DNA of 64,000 nt from an uncultured Dehalococcoidia bacterium (GCA_951812625.1 CATOSP010000002.1:620001-684000), one strand, 5' to 3'; shown: positions 8,349-16,366, counted from the stretch's first letter. Numbers and translations: made by a program. The notes: a model not told the origin generated them from the sequence alone.

Positions 8349-8692
8349 CGGCACACCCTCTACGTTGAAAAACGGTCCCCTGCATAGGATGGGGGAGGGG
8401 CTGCGGACTCGATCCGCGGCTGCAAACAGTGGTCATGCGGCCACGCTTGGGCACCGGCCTTCAAGGCTGTGGTTGCCGGTCAACCCTAACGGCCAATAAC
8501 TGCGGACCCATTTCGTTATTTCGTTACTGGCCTATTGATGATCGGGAGGCGGTTCCAGCCAAGCGCGCAGGTCGCGGGTTAACTCGTTCCCCTGGAGAGA
8601 CCGAGTCCGTCTATCGGTAGCCACTGCGCGAAGCGTTCAACCGCCCTGAGCAACCAACTTGACGCACCGCGAGTATGGGTATCCCTGTTGGA
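8349..8692. other. Intergenic spacer
   Basis: About 340 bases between convergent genes (acetamidase on plus, small genes on minus). I see no open frame with a ribosome site, and no clear hairpin with a T-tract. Confidence 0.5.
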
Positions 8693-8917
8693 CTAACCCA
8701 GTATACCCAGCCAGCAGGTAACCAGGCTGGCTCGAGCGCTCCGGTCCAATTCGTCTTGCATCGCCGCAATCTGGCTCTGCGATGTCGTCCCAGGCACGCA
8801 GGTCAACCCTTCCAGAGCGACCGGTTCCCGTAGCATCTGCCTCTCGATGTCGTGGGCCACGGCGTTCTGGTACAGCAGCCGGGACAGCGGAGATTGCCGC
8901 GAGGTGTGTTCCATCAC
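8693..8917 (-). CDS. Hypothetical 74-aa protein downstream of HTH gene
   Basis: A short frame starting GTG-ATG at 8917/8914, 33 bases after the stop of the helix-turn-helix gene and in the same direction. A G-run (GGGGGG) lies about ten bases upstream. The product (MMEHTSRQSPLSRLLYQNAV...) has no recognised domain. It may form a two-gene unit with the HTH protein, but the coding call is weak: no homologue is recognised, and a longer overlapping frame runs through the same bases in another phase. Confidence 0.35.
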   Translation of the reverse strand: MMEHTSRQSPLSRLLYQNAVAHDIERQMLREPVALEGLTCVPGTTSQSQIAAMQDELDRSARASLVTCWLGILG

Positions 8918-8950
8918 GAGAAACCCCCCGTTTGGTAAATGTGACGGCCT

Positions 8951-9175
8951 CTAGCTGATCCTCTTGACCTCTAGTGTTTCGCCTGGCGCCAGTGCTACAC
9001 GGCGTACACTTATCCCCAGCTTTAGCAGCCAATACCCCAGTGTAGCCTTGCTAACTCTCAATTCTTCAGCAGTCCCCGACAACCCCAACTCATTGACCAT
9101 TTCTGGAAGAAGTTTCTCCAGCGGCCTCTGATATTCGTCCTCCACCCGTTGCATCAGCTTTGTTTTCCTGGCCAC
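8951..9175 (-). CDS. Small helix-turn-helix DNA-binding protein
   Basis: A 74-residue protein. Residues 1-30 are charged and helical (MARKTKLMQRVEDEYQ...). Residues 31-56 form a helix-turn-helix of resolvase/homeodomain-like type, LGLSGTAEELRVSKATLGYW, in which the second helix reads SKATLGYWLLKLG. The start is GTG 9175 with a perfect AGGAGG six bases upstream. It has its own promoter with a perfect palindrome in the spacer (9239-9248), which suggests autoregulation. Free-standing proteins like this are often regulators or leftovers of mobile elements, and no transposase or integrase is seen nearby. Confidence 0.75.
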   Translation of the reverse strand: MARKTKLMQRVEDEYQRPLEKLLPEMVNELGLSGTAEELRVSKATLGYWLLKLGISVRRVALAPGETLEVKRIS

Positions 9176-9226
9176 GGTGTACCTCCTGTGTACCTTGGTG
9201 GACTCTCAGTGTAGCGAGGCTGGGAT

Positions 9227-9255
9227 ACAATAGCACGTGCCAATTGGCCTGTCAA
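9227..9255 (-). promoter_or_regulatory. Promoter with internal palindromic operator
   Basis: On the minus strand TTGACA (9255-9250), 17 bases, then TATTGT (9232-9227). The spacer holds the perfect 10-bp palindrome GCCAATTGGC (9239-9248) next to CACGTG (9235-9240). It lies 50 bases upstream of the HTH gene, and the position of the palindrome between the boxes is typical of a repressor site. Confidence 0.6.
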
Positions 9256-9658
9256 TCCAGCCTTAAATTAGTCTCGAAAATAAACAATAAAATAATAGAA
9301 CGCGTTCTACAGGGCATGAGCGGCTGTCATTCTGGTCCTCTGAACTTCCCGCATGGCCCAGGCACATTCTGCACGTGTACATCTTCGATGACCTCAGAAT
9401 GTCTGCTGAGGCATGTAGTTGGATTTCCTCGCCAAGAACCTATCAAGACCGTCGAGGCGCCACCGGTCAATTGCCATCTTCGAGTCCCAATCGCCATCCC
9501 TGCTGCCCATGACCGTAAGACCCCCACCCGGACCAAGGATGGTCCGTCATTGCCCCCAATGGCGGGAACATCATGCGAATCTTTGGGTAACCTCCAAAGT
9601 TGACACCTATCTTGGCCAAGCCTAATGTGGAAGTAGACCGAGTAGAACGAGGTAGTAT
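9256..9658. other. Intergenic spacer
   Basis: About 400 bases between the divergently oriented HTH gene and the dehydratase gene. It begins with an AT-rich tract around 9265-9300. The short frames within it have no family signal. I see nothing further that I can support. Confidence 0.5.
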
Positions 9659-10627
9659 ATGGAAGAACCTACTCTGCGGGATATTTACAGGGCCAAGAAG
9701 ACCATCGCTCCCCACTTGGCCCGCACACCTCTGCAATATTCACCGGGGCTGAGCGAGGTCCTCGAAGCCAACGTATACCTGAAGCACGACGAACACCTGC
9801 CATTGGGTGCGTTCAAAGCCAGGGGGGGAATCAATCTCCTAGCCCATATGAGCACCGAGGACCGTGCTCGTGGTGTCATAACCGCTTCCACCGGCAACCA
9901 TGGCCAGTCCATTGCCAGCGCCTGCCGCCAGTTCGGAGCGCGGGCCCTGATCGCTTTGCCGGAAAACGCCAACCCCCTGAAGGTGGCGATGATGCGCTCT
10001 CTCGGCGCAGAGTTGGTCTTCCACGGCAACAATTTCGACGAGGCAAGGAATCATTGCGAGCGCCTCGCGGTCGAGGAGGGCTACCGGTACGTTCACCCCG
10101 CTAACGAGCCGTTGCTCGTCGCAGGCGTGGGGACCCAGGCGTTGGAGGTCGTTGAGGACCTGCCGGAAATTGACATAATGATAGTACCCTTGGGAGGCGG
10201 GAGTACCGCTGCGGGGACCTGCATCGCTGCCAAGGGGATCGACACGGGTATCCGGGTAATTGCGGTCCAGGCTGAGGCGGCACAGGGGGCTTACCTCTAC
10301 TGGCGGCAGGGCCGGGAGGTAGAAGCTCCCATGGATACCTTCGCCGAAGGCCTTGCCACCAAGACCGGCTATGACCTGCCCCAGAGCATCCTGCGGCGCC
10401 TCCTGGATGACTTCGTTTTGGTCAGCGACAACGACATCCGGAGGGCGATGGGGATGCTGGTGGAGAAGGCCCACACCCTGGCTGAGGGTGCAGGTGCAGC
10501 GGCTCTGGCAGGCGCGCTAAAGTGTAAATATCAGTTGCAGGGCAAAAATGTATCGATCACCGTGAGCGGGGCCAATACCACAATCCCTCAGCTCCAGCAA
10601 GCCTTGAAAGTGTACCTTGGAGAGTAG
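9659..10627 (+). CDS. Threonine/serine dehydratase-like PLP enzyme
   Basis: A 322-residue fold-type II PLP enzyme of the threonine dehydratase family, which deaminates threonine or serine to a 2-oxoacid. The cofactor lysine is K53 in LGAFKARGG. The substrate loop is STGNHGQS, the phosphate-binding glycine loop is PLGGGSTAAG near residue 175, and the closing motif is VSGANTT. There is no C-terminal ACT regulatory domain, so it resembles catabolic or short biosynthetic forms, or a serine/threonine racemase or diaminopropionate-type enzyme. ATG 9659 follows GAGG at about ten bases. It is followed by the GTAC-rich spacer. Confidence 0.88.
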   Translation: MEEPTLRDIYRAKKTIAPHLARTPLQYSPGLSEVLEANVYLKHDEHLPLGAFKARGGINLLAHMSTEDRARGVITASTGNHGQSIASACRQFGARALIALPENANPLKVAMMRSLGAELVFHGNNFDEARNHCERLAVEEGYRYVHPANEPLLVAGVGTQALEVVEDLPEIDIMIVPLGGGSTAAGTCIAAKGIDTGIRVIAVQAEAAQGAYLYWRQGREVEAPMDTFAEGLATKTGYDLPQSILRRLLDDFVLVSDNDIRRAMGMLVEKAHTLAEGAGAAALAGALKCKYQLQGKNVSITVSGANTTIPQLQQALKVYLGE

Positions 10628-10813
10628 TACATCAGTACATTTACGAAGCCAAATCACGCCTGAATGTACCAGTGTACTACCGCCAGGGCCTTAGAAATGT
10701 ACCGCTAAATGTACCGTCAAGCGTAGTCAACAATGCAGCGATTGAGTACACTTTTGCAAAGTACCTCAGTCGCATGTCAGAAAGGTAAAGTGTAAATGTA
10801 CTCACCCGAGTAC
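10627..10813. promoter_or_regulatory. Cluster of ten GTAC sites in a convergent spacer
   Basis: GTAC occurs at 10627, 10635, 10666, 10674, 10699, 10711, 10746, 10761, 10798 and 10810, mostly as (A)ATGTACC or GAGTAC. One would expect less than one in 187 random bases. The spacer separates two convergent genes, so a promoter role is not obvious. It could be a multi-site protein-binding array, a nucleoid or replication site, or a remnant of a repeat. Confidence 0.5.
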
Positions 10814-10815
10814 CG

Positions 10816-11823
10816 CTAGCAGGAACTGAGAAACCGCGCCAGTTCGTCCCTGGGAAACTCTGGTAGCGGCAACTCTCCCCCATATCCGATCATCTGCAGC
10901 CCCTCCTCCGGATCGATCATCAGCCCGACCTCATACCCGTCGGACCCCGCCTGCGTTAACGCGGCCTGCAACGCTGGTACATCAGACGGAGGCAGCGTCA
11001 CAACCAATGCCCCGGAGCCCAGCAGCCCCAGCGGGTGGATACCCAATGCGTCGCATATTGCAGCGCATTCCGGTAACACCGGAATTGACCCTTCCTCTAC
11101 CGCCAGCCCCAGTCCGGAGGCTTGCGCCACTTCTCTGAGGGCGGTGGCCAGTCCGCCCTCGGTGACGTCATGGAGAGAATGCACATTGACTGCCCCGCAC
11201 GCGGCCTGGGCATCCAGGACGACGCTTATTCCTGGATCCGTAATCCAGGCCGCTGCCGAGTCAATTACCTCCTGCGCAATTCCGGCCCCTCGAAGGGCCT
11301 CTGCCTGCTCCCGGGCCAGTATGGCAGCACCCTCGATAGCCACGCCGCGCGTCACCACAATGCTGTCGCCTTCCTGGGCTCCACCGGTGACGACCAACCG
11401 GTCCCGCTCCACCTCCCCCAGCATGGCGCCCATGACGATCGGCCGGTCAATGCCGTAGGCCACCTCGCTGTGGCCACCGACCAACGAAACACCTAACGAC
11501 TGGCATGCTTCCATGATCTGGTCTAACACCGCCTCTGCGTCAGCCTCTGAGAAGCTCTCCGGTGCCAGCAGAGTCGCCAGAAACCACAAGGGAGTCGCGC
11601 CCCGGCAAGCGAGGTCATTGGCATTGACATGCACCGCATACCAACCAATGCGATCTGTTGCGAAGGTGACCGGGTCGCTGGTGGCAACCAGGAGCTTGTC
11701 GCCCATCTCCAGCACCGCGGCGTCCTCGCCGATTCGTGGCCCCATCAGCACCCTGGGGTCGGCAATACGGTTTCGCGCCAGGACTCGTCCCAGCAGTTCA
11801 GCAGGAAACTTTCCTACTTCCAA
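10816..11823 (-). CDS. AIR-synthase-related (HypE/SelD/ThiL-fold) protein
   Basis: A 335-residue protein of the PurM/HypE/SelD/ThiL ATP-binding superfamily. The N-terminal half has GEDAAVLEMGDKLLVATSDPV and the HVNANDLACRGATPLWFLATLL block that binds ATP and magnesium. The C-terminal half has DVTEGGLATALREVA and GIHPLGLLGSGALVV. Closest in pattern is hydrogenase maturation factor HypE. The protein ends in cysteine (FLSSC), and true HypE uses a C-terminal cysteine, usually after PRI, to carry the cyanide precursor. No other hyp or hydrogenase gene is in the window, so the role is open. purM at 27514-28536 is a separate member of the superfamily. Confidence 0.82.
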   Translation of the reverse strand: MEVGKFPAELLGRVLARNRIADPRVLMGPRIGEDAAVLEMGDKLLVATSDPVTFATDRIGWYAVHVNANDLACRGATPLWFLATLLAPESFSEADAEAVLDQIMEACQSLGVSLVGGHSEVAYGIDRPIVMGAMLGEVERDRLVVTGGAQEGDSIVVTRGVAIEGAAILAREQAEALRGAGIAQEVIDSAAAWITDPGISVVLDAQAACGAVNVHSLHDVTEGGLATALREVAQASGLGLAVEEGSIPVLPECAAICDALGIHPLGLLGSGALVVTLPPSDVPALQAALTQAGSDGYEVGLMIDPEEGLQMIGYGGELPLPEFPRDELARFLSSC

Positions 11824-11940
11824 AACTACTCCTTAAACCCGGACAAGAGTGATCAATAACGCGTAGGTCCGGGAATGAACTGAATGGCGCTCGGGAGGCT
11901 GATTCGGCCCAAATCCCGGTGGGTCAAACACCTCAATTTC

Positions 11941-11968
11941 TTGACGCCTAAACATGGATTGTGATAAA
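11941..11968 (+). promoter_or_regulatory. Promoter of cytochrome c lipoprotein gene
   Basis: TTGACG (11941-11946), a 16-base spacer and GATAAA (11963-11968). An in-frame ATG at 11954 falls inside the promoter, so translation must start later, at 12008. Confidence 0.45.
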
Positions 11969-12007
11969 GATAACAACCGGCATAACCCTCTTGCCGGAGG
12001 AACAGTG

Positions 12008-12505
12008 GTGAATCGAGTATCCGTGGCGCTGGTGGGACTAATCCTCGTCGTGATGACCTTCGTCACCGCGTGCGGTCCGGCCACGCCTCCGACAAGCGTT
12101 CCGACCCCTGCACCCACGGCCACCCTGGTTCCTGTTGAATTTGTCGGATTGAAGGTTGTGTTCCCTACCCGCGCCCCCGTAGACCTCGACGTCGACCCGG
12201 CGCTGGTGGCACAAGGGGAGGAAGTATTCCTGGGAACGGGAGCTTGCATAACCTGCCACACCATCCAGGGGGTGTCTGAAGGGTTGCTGGGTCCGGAGCT
12301 CACCTACATCGGCGCTGACGCGGCTACCAGGAGAGCGGGTTATTCGGCGGAAGAGTATATCACCGAGTCCATCCGGGAACCTGAAGTGTTTGTCGCCGAG
12401 GGTGTGGAAAGGTCCACGGTCGGCCTGATGACCATTGCCCTTACCGAGCACCTCACAGATGACGAGGTTGCGGCGCTGACCGCGTTCCTGCTGACCCAAC
12501 AGTAG
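12008..12505 (+). CDS. Cytochrome c-type lipoprotein
   Basis: A 165-residue exported electron carrier. A short hydrophobic signal (VALVGLILVVMTFV) ends in the lipobox VTAC, so the mature protein should be a lipoprotein on the outer face of the membrane. A proline/threonine-rich tether follows ([14 protein letters not shown]). The class I cytochrome domain has one haem site, CITCH, and a likely distal methionine in VGLMTIALTEHLTDDE near the C-terminus. Start GTG 12008 is favoured by GGAGG at 11996-12000; an upstream in-frame ATG at 11954 lies within the promoter. Partner complexes are not nearby. Confidence 0.88.
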   Translation: MNRVSVALVGLILVVMTFVTACGPATPPTSVPTPAPTATLVPVEFVGLKVVFPTRAPVDLDVDPALVAQGEEVFLGTGACITCHTIQGVSEGLLGPELTYIGADAATRRAGYSAEEYITESIREPEVFVAEGVERSTVGLMTIALTEHLTDDEVAALTAFLLTQQ

Positions 12506-12716
12506 TCTCCTCATCCTATCCACGCTGGACCGGTCGGCGTATCACCCAGGGAGACTGCACTTCCTAGACCGACACGGGCCAGCCAGTTGCTGACGTGACA
12601 TACCCGGATTTCCCTTTAAAATTCGTCATAGAAGTTGGTTCGCACAAGATATGTTATGTTACGCCAAAGGGTATTTTTTGGCCACTTGACATAAAAGCGC
12701 CTCCAGGCAACCGGGG

Positions 12717-12745
12717 TTGCGCACGGGTTTTCCCTTGCCTATAAT
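12717..12745 (+). promoter_or_regulatory. Promoter of the tRNA cluster
   Basis: TTGCGC (12717-12722), 17 bases and a consensus TATAAT (12740-12745), 20 bases before tRNA-Val. It probably drives all three tRNAs. Confidence 0.6.
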
Positions 12746-12765
12746 TGGAATAGTTCCAAGGTAAA

Positions 12766-12841
12766 GGGCGGTTAGCTCAGTGGTTAGAGCGCCTCGTTCA
12801 CACCGAGGAGGCCGGAGGTTCAAATCCTCCATCGCCCACCA
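12766..12841 (+). tRNA. tRNA-Val (CAC)
   Basis: A 76-base cloverleaf. The acceptor GGGCGGT pairs with ATCGCCC. The anticodon stem CCTCG/CGAGG encloses the loop TTCACAC, giving anticodon CAC. The T-arm is GGAGG-TTCAAAT-CCTCC, and CCA is encoded. Confidence 0.95.
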
Positions 12842-12882
12842 GCGAGCGCCGAATCGGCTCTCTCCTTGGGACTGGCCAAGCT

Positions 12883-12968
12883 GCCGAGGTGGCGAAATGG
12901 CAGACGCGCTGCGTTCAGGGCGCAGTGTCCTTACGGATGTGTGGGTTCAAATCCCTCCCTCGGCACCA
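12883..12968 (+). tRNA. tRNA-Leu (CAG)
   Basis: An 86-base class II tRNA with a long variable arm. The acceptor GCCGAGG pairs with CCTCGGC. The anticodon stem CTGCG/CGCAG encloses TTCAGGG, giving anticodon CAG. CCA is encoded. Confidence 0.95.
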
Positions 12969-13043
12969 GTTATATAACCAAGCCCGGTAGCTGGCTTGTG
13001 CTTCGGAGCCTACCGCTCCAGCTACCGTCAACCGGTGTATCGC

Positions 13044-13119
13044 GCGCTTGTAGCTCAGTGGATAGAGCGCTGCCCTGCGGAGGCAGAGGCCGTGGGTTCG
13101 AGTCCCGCCAAGCGCGCCA
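13044..13119 (+). tRNA. tRNA-Arg (GCG)
   Basis: A 76-base cloverleaf. The acceptor GCGCTTG pairs with CAAGCGC, with discriminator G and encoded CCA. The anticodon stem CTGCC/GGCAG encloses CTGCGGA, giving anticodon GCG. Most bacteria read CGN codons with an A34 (inosine) tRNA, so a G34 form is worth noting. Confidence 0.92.
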
Positions 13120-13273
13120 TCTCATTAACCATTCACCGCACTACCGTAACCCTGGTTGAGACCGTCCGGTGTCCGGCGGTCAATATGCTCTACTTCTACT
13201 GAATCGTCCGAGTCCCCGCATCTACTCCCCCTGCGTATTGTCGCATCCGAACAGGACTTTACACTCACTCCCC

Positions 13274-13340
13274 CTCGGGCATCACAAAGGAGCGGCCCGG
13301 CGCACCAAGTGCGCCGGGCCGCTCCTTTGTGATGCCCGAG
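13274..13340. terminator. Perfect 32-bp hairpin, probable bidirectional terminator
   Basis: Arms 13274-13305 and 13309-13340 are exact reverse complements around a 3-base CAA centre. The hairpin lies between the plus-strand tRNA cluster and the convergent minus-strand VOC gene, whose stop is at 13366. There is no long T-tract, but stem length and GC content alone would halt transcription. Confidence 0.75.
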
Positions 13341-13365
13341 TCCTTTCTGGGGATTCGGCTATTCG

Positions 13366-13809
13366 CTAATAATGGCGAAGCTCGACCACGTTGTCATCGG
13401 GGTCATACACATAGAGGGATATCCCATCACCGTGGGACCCCCATCTCTTTCCGGGGCCAGCCTGGATGTCCACACCGATGGCTTCGAAATCTGCCTTCAG
13501 CTGGTCCATGTCCGTCTTATCGATGACCATACAGAAGTGGTCCTGATTCTTGACGTCATCCCTCCCCGACGGGATCTGGTCGGAGGCGAAAAAGTCGATT
13601 ATCGTGTCGGCGTTGAGCCGGGCCGACGGAAATCGCACTTCGCCGGAGCGCCATTGTTCTACCCGCTCGGGCTGAAGCCCCAGCACATCGGTGTAGAACC
13701 GGAGCGAGGTCTCCACATCCTTGACCCTCAGCACGATATGGTCCATCTCCGTGATTTTGACCAACGGTTTGGCCCAGGCTGAAGTCTCTGGACTCGTCTG
13801 CGTCGCCAT
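13366..13809 (-). CDS. VOC (glyoxalase/dioxygenase-fold) protein
   Basis: A 147-residue vicinal-oxygen-chelate protein with paired beta-alpha-beta-beta-beta modules. The first metal-side strand is EMDHIVLRVKDVETSLRFYTDVLGL, the second is QDHFCMVIDKTDMDQL, and the end ISLYVYDPDDNVVELRHY carries the usual C-terminal glutamate. The pattern His23, His93, Glu144 matches a VOC metal site. The substrate is unknown; lyase, dioxygenase or resistance functions all occur in the family. Start ATG 13809. It is transcribed towards the tRNA cluster and shares its terminator hairpin. Confidence 0.85.
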   Translation of the reverse strand: MATQTSPETSAWAKPLVKITEMDHIVLRVKDVETSLRFYTDVLGLQPERVEQWRSGEVRFPSARLNADTIIDFFASDQIPSGRDDVKNQDHFCMVIDKTDMDQLKADFEAIGVDIQAGPGKRWGSHGDGISLYVYDPDDNVVELRHY

Positions 13810-13885
13810 CTGATTCCTCCTCGAAGGTGCATTATGTCAATACGGCCTGTAGAACCCCCCCGATAAGCTAATCCTACTTGTGCCG

Positions 13886-14956
13886 TCAACCAGGGTCAAT
13901 CCCGGCTGCCCGCCGCTTCAGCCCTTCCAAAGTTGGCGTAGGGGAAGGGTCAACGCCACGAAGCAAAGCCAGATAGTAGCTCACGTAATCACCCAGGACC
14001 ATCATGTCCAATAGCTGGACAAGGGGATTGGCAGCACATCCCGTCAGAATTCTCTGCCTTACCCCTATCCTATCGAGCAGTTCCTCGAGCGCCTCGTAAC
14101 GGTCTGCCATCGTGCCGGTCAACCCGCATGGCTTGAGCAGGACGGCCATGGGCTGATAGGCATCATCTGGCCAGGAATCGAAGGCCTCGACGAAGTTGTG
14201 AAGCAACTCGGGCAGGGTCTCGCTAAACGCCCAGACTTTGGCGTTCTCGTTGAGCTGGGACTTCCAACGCCGCGCCACTCCGCGGAATAGTCCTCCGCCA
14301 CAAATCAGCGGCAGCCGACCATGTAATTCCTGGGCCACTGCCTTTGCAGGATTGTCGCAGTCAGGAGTCTCAGGCGACAGCGATTCAACCCTCTGGGCCA
14401 GTGTTGCAGATGCTGCATCAACGTCCACGGCCTCGGTGTCCAGCAGTCCTAGCCTCCCCAACAACCCCGCCAGCAGCATGAAGTTGTAGACTGCCGCGCT
14501 GCGGGGTTCACCTGGAGCGTCCACGAAGAGCGTCGGCACGTCATGCCGAGCGGCCTCCCGGGCGAGTTTTCCGCCTGCAGTCACGGCGACCATCTTAGCC
14601 CCTGAGTCCAACCCCTGGAGGAACATCGACATGGTCTCTTCCGTGTTCCCCGAGTAGCTGCACGCGATCATCAGCGTTCGCTCGTCAAGGGCAAACGGTA
14701 TGCGAAAGTTACGCACTACCGTGACAGTCAGCCGCTCCTCAAGCGATGCAAGGTCCGCAAGCAGGTCTCCAGCTATAGCAGACCCGCCCATACCTGCAAC
14801 TACCAGGCGGTCAAATGGCCCCTCCAGACCGGATAGGTGAGTTCCCCACGCGCAATCCCACGCCGCCCGTGCCTGACGGGGTGCGTCCCTCAACCTGCCG
14901 GCCATTCCGGACGGGTCCAGCCCCCGGTATGTCTGTGGGTTGTCCAGAGCGAGCAA
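13886..14956 (-). CDS. Bifunctional phosphoglucose/phosphomannose isomerase
   Basis: A SIS-domain protein of the bifunctional PGI/PMI family, interconverting glucose-6-P, fructose-6-P and mannose-6-P. Visible features are YRGLDPSGM near the start, VVAGMGGSAIAGDLL, the phosphosugar-binding ACSYSGNTEET loop, a second SIS domain with NENAKVWAFSETLPELLHN, and a C-terminal region ending in GLKRRAAGIDPG. The usual family length is about 340-350 residues. I therefore prefer the TTG at 14956, preceded by GGAG, which gives 356 residues; the frame stays open to a GTG at 15067 (393 residues). It probably supplies fructose-6-P to glycolysis, whose lower-half genes lie at 53.7-57.0 kb. Confidence 0.87.
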   Translation of the reverse strand: MLALDNPQTYRGLDPSGMAGRLRDAPRQARAAWDCAWGTHLSGLEGPFDRLVVAGMGGSAIAGDLLADLASLEERLTVTVVRNFRIPFALDERTLMIACSYSGNTEETMSMFLQGLDSGAKMVAVTAGGKLAREAARHDVPTLFVDAPGEPRSAAVYNFMLLAGLLGRLGLLDTEAVDVDAASATLAQRVESLSPETPDCDNPAKAVAQELHGRLPLICGGGLFRGVARRWKSQLNENAKVWAFSETLPELLHNFVEAFDSWPDDAYQPMAVLLKPCGLTGTMADRYEALEELLDRIGVRQRILTGCAANPLVQLLDMMVLGDYVSYYLALLRGVDPSPTPTLEGLKRRAAGIDPG

Positions 14957-15119
14957 AGCGTCTCCGATTTCCGCGTTGTCTTGGCACAGCTGGGACTCGA
15001 AACGATGTATCAAATGATACACTGCTCCAAGCTGGCGGTTCAATCGGATATGGCCACGCAGCTTCACCCTTTGCAGCTGTCGCTCATCGGCACTGATGCA
15101 AGGCCGTCCTCTCCCCCTA

Positions 15120-15128
15120 TGCTACAAT
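15120..15128 (+). promoter_or_regulatory. Extended -10 promoter of the ctp-smpB operon
   Basis: TG-C-TACAAT at 15120-15128 is an extended -10 element without a clear -35 box. It overlaps an in-frame ATG at 15127, so the protease is more likely to start at TTG 15178. Confidence 0.4.
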
Positions 15129-15177
15129 GTCGCCAATATCCACTCTGGAGCCAAACACAGACTCGGAAGGACCACCC

Positions 15178-16362
15178 TTGATCAGACCCCGGATCATATG
15201 GGCCTCTGTCTCCCTGTTGCTGTTTCTGGGACTGTCCATAGCTTGCTGGAACCAACAGGCTCCCGAGCCGGAAGCCCAAGAACCAACACAGGAAGAACTT
15301 CCCACCGGGTTCAGCCGGATTTCAGAGGTTTGGGAACTTCTGCAAGAGGAGCATATCAAGGGCGACTCCCTCGACCCCCAAGCAATCAGCGACGGCGCCA
15401 TACGAGGGATGCTGGAGGCCCTAAACGACCCCTACGCATCTTATCTCGACGCCCGCCAGTTCGAGGTTGCCAACCAGGACCTCAAGGGCTACTTCGAGGG
15501 CATCGGTGCGGAAGTGACCCTCAGGAACGGCCAGATCACGGTGTTGGCCCCGCTGCCGGACACTCCTGCAGAACGGGCAGGTATCCGTCCAGGGGACATC
15601 ATTCTGGCAATCGAGGGCGAGAGCGCAGAGAACATCAGCCTGCTCCAGGCCGTCAACAAGATCAGGGGCCAAAAAGGAACTACTGTTACTTTGCTCGTGC
15701 TGCACCTTGGGGACACTGATCCAGTGTCTATCGAGGTGACCCGGGGCGTGATCCCTCTCGTTTCCGTGCGGCTCGCCATACTCGGCGATGGCATCGGCCA
15801 CGTGAGGCTGTCCAGCTTCTCAGCCACCACCAAACGGGAATTGCTGGAGTCCCTTGAAAAGTTTCGGGATTCCGGCGGAGTGGGATTGGTCCTCGACCTG
15901 CGGGACAATCCCGGAGGTCTGCTCACTTCCGTTGTCGATGTGACCAGCCAGTTCCTGCGTGACGGGTTGGTACTCTACCAGATAGACGCACACGACCACA
16001 GGCGGGACTGGAAGGTGGAGTCTGGAGGTAAGGCCCAAGATATTCCGGTGGTAGTGCTCGTCAACCAGTTCAGCGCCAGCGCCAGCGAAGTGTTTGCCGG
16101 CGCGCTCATGGACCACCAACGGGCGACCGTAGTCGGCGTCAAGACCTTTGGCAAGGGCAGCGTTAACAACTTGTGGCCGCTCCACGACGGCTCCGGCATC
16201 AATTTCACCGTCGCAAACTGGTATACTCCAAATGGGACCCTTATAGAAGGAGAGGGCATAATCCCCAATATAGTTCTTGAACCGGTGGAAGACTCCTCCG
16301 ACGACGGCCATCTTGGGAAGGCGGTGGAAGTCCTCCGGAACCAGATAGCCCGGCAAAGCTGA
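15178..16362 (+). CDS. S41-family C-terminal processing peptidase
   Basis: A carboxy-terminal processing protease (CtpA/Tsp type) anchored as a lipoprotein. With the TTG start at 15178 (GGAAGG seven bases upstream), the protein begins MIRPRIIWASVSLLLFLGL and has a lipobox SIAC. A short Pro/Glu-rich linker follows, then a PDZ domain around residues 100-190 (PAERAGIRPGDIILAIEGE). The protease core has VLDLRDNPGG, the nucleophile Ser301 in SASASEVFAGAL, and the general-base lysine K326 in TFGKGSV. Such enzymes trim membrane or exported proteins and degrade tagged ones. It is first in an operon with smpB, whose start lies 4 bases after its stop; both functions relate to protein quality control. 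Confidence 0.92.
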   Translation: MIRPRIIWASVSLLLFLGLSIACWNQQAPEPEAQEPTQEELPTGFSRISEVWELLQEEHIKGDSLDPQAISDGAIRGMLEALNDPYASYLDARQFEVANQDLKGYFEGIGAEVTLRNGQITVLAPLPDTPAERAGIRPGDIILAIEGESAENISLLQAVNKIRGQKGTTVTLLVLHLGDTDPVSIEVTRGVIPLVSVRLAILGDGIGHVRLSSFSATTKRELLESLEKFRDSGGVGLVLDLRDNPGGLLTSVVDVTSQFLRDGLVLYQIDAHDHRRDWKVESGGKAQDIPVVVLVNQFSASASEVFAGALMDHQRATVVGVKTFGKGSVNNLWPLHDGSGINFTVANWYTPNGTLIEGEGIIPNIVLEPVEDSSDDGHLGKAVEVLRNQIARQS

Positions 16363-16366
16363 CACA

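Noticed and set aside
9256..9658. Insertion-sequence remnant
   Set aside because: AT-rich sequence and short frames are present, but no transposase motif, terminal inverted repeats or target duplication could be seen.
12686..12691. TTGACA as the -35 box of the tRNA promoter
   Set aside because: It lies 48 bases before TATAAT, too far. TTGCGC at 12717 has the proper 17-base spacing.
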